5,040 bases of DNA from Gammaproteobacteria bacterium (GTDB taxonomy: Bacteria > Pseudomonadota > Gammaproteobacteria > Thiohalospirales > Thiohalospiraceae), in contig JABURU010000238.1 of NCBI GenBank assembly GCA_014762485.1, positions 1-5,040 of the forward strand. The letters are read 5' to 3'. Under the pieces are notes generated by a model that was not told the origin of the DNA, did no database searches, and was given only the letters and a program-made list of their open reading frames with translations. A program made the translations under genes and the position numbers. Positions 1 through 5,040 of the stretch are shown here, piece after piece; the stretch's first letter is position 1; every line of letters begins with the position of its first letter.

Positions 1-341
1 ATGCTGATAGCGGTAAGTTTAACGCTATTAAGGATACCATTCATAAAATCATTTCTCCTGGTACCTACGAGTGTAATTTATGCGACATTACCCACGGCTA
101 CTTTTCCATGAATAAGCAGTGGAAAGACTTCCTGTCTGAGCTTGATGTTGAAATAAGGTTTTTGCATAAGGATGAGTTTTTATCAAGCCATGCTTCTTAT
201 AAAACTGAGCTTCCGGTGATCATGTTGCAAGCTTCCGATGAGCTGGAAACATTTATTAGTAGCCAGGAAATTAATGCCTGTTTAGATGTAGATGTCTTGC
301 AGGTGATGATGATGGATAAAATGGCGCGACTAACGCGATAA
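1..341 (+). CDS. Uncharacterised small protein with CNLC motif (5' end outside window)
   Basis: The frame is open from the left edge (first complete codon at position 3) to the TAA at 339-341, so the gene enters the window already in progress; the ATG at 108 is internal. The visible part is 112 residues. It begins ADSGKFNAIKDTIHKI and contains YECNLCDITHG before a charged, Met-rich C-terminus. From memory, this arrangement (an Asn-Ala-Asp-Ser-Gly start, a helix, then a Cys-Asn-Leu-Cys pair followed by Thr-x-Gly) recurs in small proteobacterial proteins of about 150 residues, some labelled GTPase-like without evidence. The two cysteines could bind metal or be redox active, but nothing here proves a function. 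No membrane segment is visible. It is followed by a 61-base gap and a PilZ gene on the same strand, so an operon is possible but not shown. Reading frame is confident; function is unknown. Confidence 0.75.
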   Translation, partial: ADSGKFNAIKDTIHKIISPGTYECNLCDITHGYFSMNKQWKDFLSELDVEIRFLHKDEFLSSHASYKTELPVIMLQASDELETFISSQEINACLDVDVLQVMMMDKMARLTR

Positions 342-402
342 TTTTGTTATCTAGCTTGTATCTTGTGAAATTCCTTCCATACTGAAAACATACTAACGGC
401 CT

Positions 403-1119
403 ATGGATGGTGCCGCAGTGTCAGGTATTATTGATATAGCGTATATAGAGCGTTCCGCTTATGAGCGCCTGGAACAGGATGAACTGATACAGGCGTTATC
501 TGATTTGTATAACCATGAGCAAAAGCTGGAACTGACTCTCGGTGATGTGCACGTGACATGTGATATTTTACATGTTGATTACCTTAGTCGTTGTATATTT
601 GTCTATCTGCAACCAGGTTCAGAGCTTTTTATCGATGATACACCTGACAAGTTATGGGTAACAGGTGACTACCTGGGTAACCAACTTCAATTCATGGTGG
701 CACAAGCCTTATCGATCCCCATCGCATTCAACACCATGTATAGACTGGCCCTGCCCGATGAGGCGTATTACATTCATCGCCGTCGACATATTCGTAAACC
801 GGTGCCGGATAAATCCATAGCAGTGGGACATAGCTCTGCAGATTATGGTCTGCTTTCGTTTCAGTTACATGATATTAGTGAAGCTGGTGCCGGTATGCAG
901 GATACCGTTGGAGTGTTGGTAGAAAAACAGGAGTTATTGCCAGACTGGTGGTTAAATATACCAACGCTGGGCAATATTCGAGTTGATTTGCAGGTAGTGA
1001 ATATTCATTGTCAGCACACTGCTGAGCGTGAAGAAAGGTTTTACATGGGCTGCCAGTTTCTCAATATCGATCAGCAGGCGCAGCAAAGAATCAGGCAATA
1101 TATAAAGTCTTTGCAGTGA
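403..1119 (+). CDS. YcgR-like PilZ-domain protein, c-di-GMP receptor (first of tandem pair)
   Basis: This 238-residue soluble protein has the YcgR plan: an N-terminal beta-rich YcgR-type domain (about residues 25-120) and a C-terminal PilZ domain (about 122-235). Both PilZ ligand motifs are visible: RxxxR at 127-131 (within HRRRHIRKP) and DxSxxG at 157-162 (DISEAG). A typical PilZ strand follows at MGCQFLNI (215-222). PilZ proteins of this kind bind cyclic di-GMP in the cytoplasm; E. coli YcgR then slows the flagellar motor. No flagellar gene is present here, so the output (motility, polysaccharide or other) is inferred only by family. The ATG at 403 has no clear Shine-Dalgarno. An in-frame GTG at 418 is preceded by GGATGG seven bases upstream and would give MSGII, which resembles the MTGLV start of the downstream paralogue; it may be the true start. 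The C-terminus QQRIRQYIKSL also matches the paralogue's QQIRQYLNDL. Confidence 0.88.
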   Translation: MDGAAVSGIIDIAYIERSAYERLEQDELIQALSDLYNHEQKLELTLGDVHVTCDILHVDYLSRCIFVYLQPGSELFIDDTPDKLWVTGDYLGNQLQFMVAQALSIPIAFNTMYRLALPDEAYYIHRRRHIRKPVPDKSIAVGHSSADYGLLSFQLHDISEAGAGMQDTVGVLVEKQELLPDWWLNIPTLGNIRVDLQVVNIHCQHTAEREERFYMGCQFLNIDQQAQQRIRQYIKSLQ

Positions 1120-1141
1120 TATGCGTTTTTATGGTGGTTTT

Positions 1142-1166
1142 ATCCTTATAGGATGTGATATACATC
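1142..1166. repeat. Two overlapping short inverted repeats between the PilZ genes
   Basis: In the 78-base gap between the two PilZ genes, ATCCT (1142-1146) and AGGAT (1150-1154) form a perfect inverted repeat around TAT. GATGT (1152-1156) and ACATC (1162-1166) form a second perfect one around GATAT, sharing three bases with the first. They lie 32-56 bases before the second gene's ATG, a plausible operator position. Arms of five bases in AT-rich DNA can arise by chance, and no T-run follows to make a terminator, so a regulatory role is only a possibility. Confidence 0.25.
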
Positions 1167-1197
1167 TATCAATATAGCGCGTATAAAAAGCTCCTTT

Positions 1198-1905
1198 ATG
1201 ACAGGTTTGGTAAGTTTTTCGGATATCCATGAATATGAAGAATACCTTCTAACGGATCACATTCACATATTAATTATGTTGAAACAGGTTCTTAGAGAGA
1301 GTTCGACCCTGTATCTTTTCTTTTCTGAGGGACATCCAGTACCGATTACGATTTCTGATATTGATGAAGATGGAGAATTCCTGTTATCGGACTACTCTGT
1401 AGAGCTGGCAAATATCCCTCGTATTTTGACCAGCGGTATATTTGCCGTGTTTGATCACGCGAATACCCAAATTCAATGTCACTTTACTGGTCTTGCGCAA
1501 AGTGTCGATGGGCAGGGTGCTCGTTTTATGTTGCCATTACCGGACAAGCTCTACTTTATACAGAGAAGGAGCTCTGAGCGGTTTGAAATACCACGTGGGG
1601 AGCATATTCATTGCACTATCGATGGCTATACAGATAAAGTCCCGGTACTGGATTTAAGTGATGATGGTCTGGCACTGCATGATGAGCTGCACTGTTTTGA
1701 TTTTGAGAAAGATAAAGTTTTAACCGGTGTTGTATTGCATTTGCCAGGTATGGATATTCCATTAAGCTTGCGGATGATGAATCGCTTTAATATTTACTTA
1801 CCCCCTTCCAATGATCAGGTCTGTAGAGTGGGCTGTATTATCTCGCAGATATCGACTGAACACCGGCAGCAGATCAGGCAGTATCTAAACGATCTTGAAG
1901 CCTGA
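1198..1905 (+). CDS. YcgR-like PilZ-domain protein, c-di-GMP receptor (second of tandem pair)
   Basis: This 235-residue soluble protein has the same two-domain build as its upstream neighbour. The N-terminal YcgR-type domain (about residues 15-118) includes a long helix (LLTDHIHILIMLKQVL) leading into beta strands. The PilZ domain (about 119-233) has RxxxR at 124-128 (within QRRSSERFE), DxSxxG at 152-157 (DLSDDG) and the VGC strand at 211-213. Both c-di-GMP-binding motifs are therefore intact. The predicted role is a cytoplasmic c-di-GMP receptor of the flagellar-brake type; the partner is unknown. The two proteins clearly share architecture and C-terminal helix but are diverged in most positions, so this is an old duplication and not a recent repeat. 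The ATG at 1198 is the first start after an in-frame TGA at 1153-1158 region; its Shine-Dalgarno is weak (AAAAAG about eight bases upstream). Its stop lies 4 bases from the convergent ybeL stop. Confidence 0.88.
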   Translation: MTGLVSFSDIHEYEEYLLTDHIHILIMLKQVLRESSTLYLFFSEGHPVPITISDIDEDGEFLLSDYSVELANIPRILTSGIFAVFDHANTQIQCHFTGLAQSVDGQGARFMLPLPDKLYFIQRRSSERFEIPRGEHIHCTIDGYTDKVPVLDLSDDGLALHDELHCFDFEKDKVLTGVVLHLPGMDIPLSLRMMNRFNIYLPPSNDQVCRVGCIISQISTEHRQQIRQYLNDLEA

Positions 1906-1909
1906 TTTG

Positions 1910-2404
1910 CTATTCAATAATTCTCTGAAAGTGGCTGCCGTGGCACTTGGGGCAAGGCGGAATATGTCCTGGTTCATGAAAGTGCAGCTCCTCACCACAA
2001 TCTTTGCATAGTAATACACCCGGGCCGGTAATTTCACCGCTGCGCCAGGTATGTAGTTCGGAACGCATGGCCCACTCGGCCAGCTCAGTGCGGGTTTTAT
2101 CGGCCGTTTTTAATAATGCATCCGCCAGTCCGGTTTCCAGCTTTAGTATATCCAGCCTGAGCCAGTCACCTAGCTCACTTCCTGTACGCTCCATGAAACT
2201 GGCCGCATCGTGGATATCTCGCTTCAGGTATTCGGCTAACTGGGCACTCTCTTCGCGGCTAAACTCCTCTGCCTGGGAAAGGCGCTCTTCAGCTTGCTGG
2301 ATAAGCTTTTCCACCACTGGGCCGGATTTTTCACCGGCTTGCTCGATGAGCTGCTTCACATCATCTAGCAGTTTGCGGTATCCATGGGTTTGTGTCGTCG
2401 CCAT
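1910..2404 (-). CDS. ybeL: YbeL-type zinc-ribbon protein (DUF1451)
   Basis: This 164-residue protein matches the DUF1451 family represented by E. coli YbeL. Residues about 5-120 are charged, heptad-like helices (KQLIEQAGEK, EERLSQAEEFSREESAQ) typical of a coiled coil. They are followed by the family's HxGEItGxGxLxC segment (here TWRSGEITGPGVLLC). The C-terminus is a zinc ribbon with two CxxC pairs, CKDC and CPKC, ending in HFQRIIE, close to the YbeL ending. The molecular function is not known; no enzyme motif is visible. The start at 2404 (MATTQTHGYR) is chosen because AGGAGAG lies upstream at ideal spacing; an upstream in-frame ATG at 2476 would add 24 residues unlike the family and run through the leuS promoter region. 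It is divergent from leuS, an arrangement also seen in E. coli, and convergent with the second PilZ gene. Confidence 0.9.
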   Translation of the reverse strand: MATTQTHGYRKLLDDVKQLIEQAGEKSGPVVEKLIQQAEERLSQAEEFSREESAQLAEYLKRDIHDAASFMERTGSELGDWLRLDILKLETGLADALLKTADKTRTELAEWAMRSELHTWRSGEITGPGVLLCKDCGEELHFHEPGHIPPCPKCHGSHFQRIIE

Positions 2405-2408
2405 GACT

Positions 2409-2415
2409 CTCTCCT
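2409..2415 (-). promoter_or_regulatory. Shine-Dalgarno of ybeL
   Basis: Read on the minus strand this is AGGAGAG, with the AGGAG core ending six bases before the ATG at 2404-2402. It is the strongest ribosome binding site in the window and fixes the ybeL start against the longer 188-residue alternative. Confidence 0.8.
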
Positions 2416-2423
2416 GATCGACT

Positions 2424-2451
2424 CTAACAAGTTCAGTTTGGACCATATAAC
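2424..2451 (+). promoter_or_regulatory. Candidate sigma70-type promoter for leuS
   Basis: CTAACA (2424-2429, four of six matches to TTGACA) and TATAAC (2446-2451, five of six to TATAAT) are separated by 16 bases in the ybeL-leuS divergent region. Initiation just downstream would give a leader of roughly 100 bases before the leuS ATG at 2561. No obvious attenuator hairpin with a T-run, leader peptide or riboswitch was recognised in that leader. Promoter matches of this strength occur by chance, so this is tentative. Confidence 0.35.
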
Positions 2452-2560
2452 ACGGTTTGTGAATGAGCCAGATCATCTGACATATGCGGTTTCGGGGCTG
2501 CGTTTAGTTCCTGCCTGCGGTATCCTTCTCTTTTTATCTAACCTGACTCATAAAAGCGGC

Positions 2561-5023
2561 ATGCAAGAACAGTACAAACCCGAACAAATAGAAGCGGACG
2601 CCCAGAAATACTGGGAAGAGAATGACTCATTTAAAGCAGTTGAAGATGAATCGAAAGAGAAATTCTACTGTCTGTCCATGTTTCCATACCCCTCTGGTCG
2701 GTTGCACATGGGGCATGTGCGTAACTACACCATCGGTGATGTGATCAGCCGCTATCAGCGTATGCTGGGCAAAAGTGTGTTACAGCCCATGGGCTGGGAT
2801 GCTTTTGGCCTACCGGCTGAAAATGCCGCGATTAAGAACAATGTCCCTCCTGCCAAGTGGACGTACGAAAATATCACCTAAATGCGGGGTCAGCTAAAAC
2901 GTTTAGGTTTTGGTTATGACTGGGAGCGCGAGCTGGCCACCTGTACCCCTGAGTATTACAAGTGGGAGCAGTGGCTCTTTACCAGGCTGTTTGAAAAAGG
3001 CCTGGTATATAAAAAGACCGCGCCGGTGAACTGGTGCCCCAATGACATGACGGTACTGGCCAATGAGCAGGTGATCGATGGCTGTTGCTGGCGTTGCGAT
3101 ACCGAGGTGGAGCGCAAGGAGATCCCGCAGTACTTCATGAAGATCACCGATTATGCCGAGGAGTTGTTGCGGGACCTGGACAAGATGCCTGGTTGGCCAG
3201 AGCAGGTACGTACGATGCAGAAAAACGGGATCGGTCGCTCCAAAGGTTGTGAGGTTCAGTTTGGCATAGAGGACTCGGATGAAACCCTGAAGGTCTTTAC
3301 CACCCGTCCAGACACCCTGATGGGGGTGACTTATGTGGGGGTGGCGGCCGAACATGCCCTGGCCATCCGTGCGGCTGAAAATAATGCCGAATTAGCCGCC
3401 TTCATCGATGAGTGCAAACACCAGGAGACCTCCGAGGCGGCGATGGAGACGATGGAGAAGAAGGGTATGGATACCGGCCTGAAGGCCATCCACCCGTTAA
3501 CCGGTGAACAGGTCCCGGTTTATGTCGCCAACTTTGTCCTAATGGGCTATGGAGAAGGGGCGGTGATGGCCGTGCCGGCTCATGATCAGCGTGATTTTGA
3601 ATTTGCGCAAAAATATAAGCTGCCAATCAAGCAGGTGATCGCGGCGGCGGATGGTTCCGAGATCGATATGAGTCAGGCGGCGTATACCGAGAAAGGGGTG
3701 TTGATCGACTCCGCCGAGTTTACCGGCTTGAGCTCCAAGGATGCTTTTGGTGCCATTGCCAAAACCTTGTCCGAGACTAATAAAGGCCGTGTGCAGGTGA
3801 ACTATCGTCTGCGCGACTGGGGGGTATCCCGCCAGCGTTACTGGGGTTGCCCGATCCCGATGATCAACTGCCCGACCTGTGGCGAGGTGCCGGTGCCAGA
3901 GGATCAACTGCCGGTGGTGTTGCCGGAAGATATCGAGTTTGATGGCGTCGGCTCACCGATCAAGAAAATGCCCGAGTTCTATGAAACCAGCTGTCCCAAG
4001 TGTGGTGGCGAGGCGCATCGAGAAACCGACACCTTTGATACCTTTATGGAGTCCTCCTGGTATTACGCCCGATTTGCCAGTGTTGGTCATGACGACGCGA
4101 TGCTGGATGAGCGCGCCAAGTACTGGCTAAGCGTGGATCAGTATGTAGGTGGTATCGAGCATGCCATTTTGCACCTGCTCTATTCCCGTTTCTTCCACAA
4201 GCTGATGCGCGATGAAGGGCTGGTGGATAGCGATGAACCCTTCCACAATCTGCTGACCCAGGGCATGGTGTTAAAAGATGGCTCGAAGATGTCTAAATCC
4301 AAGGGCAATACCGTTGATCCGCAGGAACTGGTGGAGAAATATGGGGCCGATACCGCGCGTCTGTTTATGATGTTTGCCGCGCCGCCAGAGCAGTCCCTGG
4401 AGTGGAATGATGCCGGCGTAGATGGTGCTTACCGTTTCCTGAAGCGAGTCTGGCACTTTGCGGTGGATAATGCCGAGGCGTTGCATGGGGGAACCTATGA
4501 CTGGAGCCAGGCGGCGGATGAGGTGAAGAAAGCTCGCCGCGAGATCCATGAGCAGTTAAAACAGGCTATTGTTGATTTCAACAAGTATCAGTTCAACACG
4601 GTAGTGGCCGCCTGCATGAAGATGATGAATACCCTGACCGATAGCAAACTGGCCGAGGCCGATGAGTCGTCACGCAATGCGGTCTGGGCGGAAGGTTTCT
4701 CTATCCTGTTGCGTCTGCTGTCACCCATTGCCCCGCATATTAGCTTCGCGCTGTGGAGAGAGCTGGGCTATGGCGATGATATCCTGTATGCCAGTTGGCC
4801 CGAGGTGGATGAGGCCGCCCTGGTTCGCGACAGTATTGAGCTGGTGATACAGGTCAATGGCAAACTACGTGGTCGTATCGAGGTCGCCGCCAATGCCGAC
4901 AAGGCGAGCATAGAAGAGGCCGCCAGAACCGAGGAAAATGTTGCCCGCTTCATTGCCGGCAAGGATGTGGTGAAGGTGATCGTGGTGCCAGGCAAGCTGG
5001 TGAATATCGTGGTGAAGGGTTAG
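2561..5023 (+). CDS. leuS: Leucyl-tRNA synthetase, frame interrupted by an in-frame TAA at codon 107
   Basis: This is a class I aminoacyl-tRNA synthetase that charges tRNA-Leu with leucine in the cytoplasm. The start MQEQYKPEQI equals the E. coli start. The HIGH motif is HMGH (49-52) and KMSKS is at 576-580. ZN-1 cysteines are 159, 176 and 179. CP1 editing residues T247, T248, R249, T252 and D345 fall at exactly the E. coli numbers. SRQRYWG, ESSWYYAR and GGIEHAILHLLY are intact, and the C-terminus ends in VPGKLVNIVVKG. The length is 820 codons against 860 in E. coli, because the leucine-specific insertion before KMSKS is absent (GMVLKDGSKMSKS). A CxxC pair at 437/440 and 478/481 forms a zinc ribbon that E. 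coli lacks. Two defects are seen: TAA at codon 107 (2879-2881), where E. coli has Tyr, and Gly at codon 223 in place of Trp in NWIGRS. As written, the gene gives a 106-residue fragment plus a 713-codon frame from the ATG at 2882. Identity is certain; functional status is not. Confidence 0.95.
2879..2881 (+). other. leuS: Premature in-frame ochre stop inside leuS
   Basis: The sequence reads ACC TAA ATG, encoding ...TYENIT, stop, MRGQLKRLGFGYDW. E. coli LeuRS reads WTYDNIAYMKNQL here, so TAA stands where a Tyr codon (TAC or TAT) is expected. The frame is the same on both sides, so one base substitution explains it. The break falls in the Rossmann fold after HMGH and before the CP1 editing domain. 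Confidence 0.9.
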
Positions 5024-5025
5024 TC

Positions 5026-5040
5026 ATGCCGGGCATGAGC
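5026..5040 (+). CDS. Start of a downstream gene, probably lptE (cut by window end)
   Basis: ATG CCG GGC ATG AGC begins two bases after the leuS stop and is open to the window edge; a second in-frame ATG at 5035 could be the real start. In E. coli and many gammaproteobacteria the gene after leuS encodes LptE, the outer-membrane lipoprotein partner of LptD in lipopolysaccharide export, followed by holA. Five codons cannot confirm this; the call rests on position alone. The tight spacing suggests co-transcription and translational coupling with leuS. Confidence 0.35.

Noticed and set aside
344..394. Promoter for the first PilZ gene (TTGTTA, TTGTAT or TTGTGA with CATACT).
   Set aside because: Each pairing has either a poor hexamer or wrong spacing; none is convincing enough to list.
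1442..1657. 71-codon plus-strand frame within the second PilZ gene.
   Set aside because: It is an out-of-frame shadow of a well-supported PilZ coding sequence.
1929..1948. AAGTG/CACTT hairpin near the convergent stops as a terminator.
   Set aside because: The stem is short, the loop is ten bases and no T-run follows; it lies in ybeL zinc-ribbon codons.
2004..2417. 137-codon plus-strand frame.
   Set aside because: It is antisense to ybeL, Ser-rich, and without family resemblance; ybeL has a strong ribosome binding site and a clear zinc ribbon.
2405..2476. Longer ybeL start at 2476.
   Set aside because: The extra 24 residues do not resemble the family, and the AGGAGAG before 2404 fixes the shorter start.
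2384..2560. N-terminal extension of the leuS frame to an ATG at 2384.
   Set aside because: It overlaps the ybeL start on the other strand and lacks LeuRS similarity; MQEQYKPEQ at 2561 matches the E. coli start.
2879..2881. Reassignment of TAA to a sense codon in this organism.
   Set aside because: The CNLC gene at the left ends at a TAA at a plausible place, no other internal TAA is seen in the confident genes, and such recoding is not expected in gammaproteobacteria.
2870..2890. A frameshift as the cause of the leuS interruption.
   Set aside because: The frame is the same before and after the stop, and residue numbering stays aligned with E. coli through D345, so no insertion or deletion is involved.
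2903..4995. Several minus-strand open frames of 63-150 codons and small plus-strand frames in other registers within leuS (for example 3402-3626, 3539-3907, 4271-4549, 3879-4130).
   Set aside because: They lie opposite or inside a conserved LeuRS coding sequence, show no recognisable domain and have the low-complexity look of antisense frames in GC-richer DNA.

Overview
The window comes from a gammaproteobacterium. The main evidence is the divergent pair ybeL (DUF1451 zinc-ribbon protein) and leuS, a neighbourhood also found in Escherichia coli, and a leucyl-tRNA synthetase that matches the E. coli enzyme residue for residue over its first ~345 positions. The genus cannot be read from the sequence.

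Layout from left to right: (1) positions 1-341, the 3' part of a small uncharacterised protein with a CNLC motif, whose start lies outside the window; (2) 403-1119 and 1198-1905, two tandem same-strand genes for YcgR-like proteins, each with an N-terminal YcgR-type domain and a C-terminal PilZ domain carrying both c-di-GMP-binding motifs; (3) 1910-2404 on the minus strand, ybeL, converging on the second PilZ gene with only 4 bases between stop codons; (4) a 156-base divergent intergenic region with the ybeL ribosome binding site and a candidate leuS promoter; (5) 2561-5023, leuS; (6) from 5026, the first codons of a further plus-strand gene, expected by synteny to be lptE.

The main anomaly is in leuS. 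The frame is continuous from codon 1 to the natural end except for one TAA at 2879-2881, at the position of Tyr107 in E. coli. The reading frame is identical on both sides, so this is a single-base nonsense change and not a frameshift. A second oddity in the same gene is a Gly codon where the near-invariant Trp of the NWIGRS motif should be (codon 223). All other catalytic, zinc and editing residues checked are present. For an essential gene this suggests a sequence error, a recent mutation with a second leuS elsewhere, or translation by suppression or reinitiation (an ATG directly follows the TAA).

Functionally the window joins housekeeping translation (leuS, probable start of lptE) to a c-di-GMP output module (two PilZ proteins). 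No mobile element, CRISPR array, tRNA or rRNA was seen. The PilZ genes and the CNLC gene look more AT-rich than leuS by eye.
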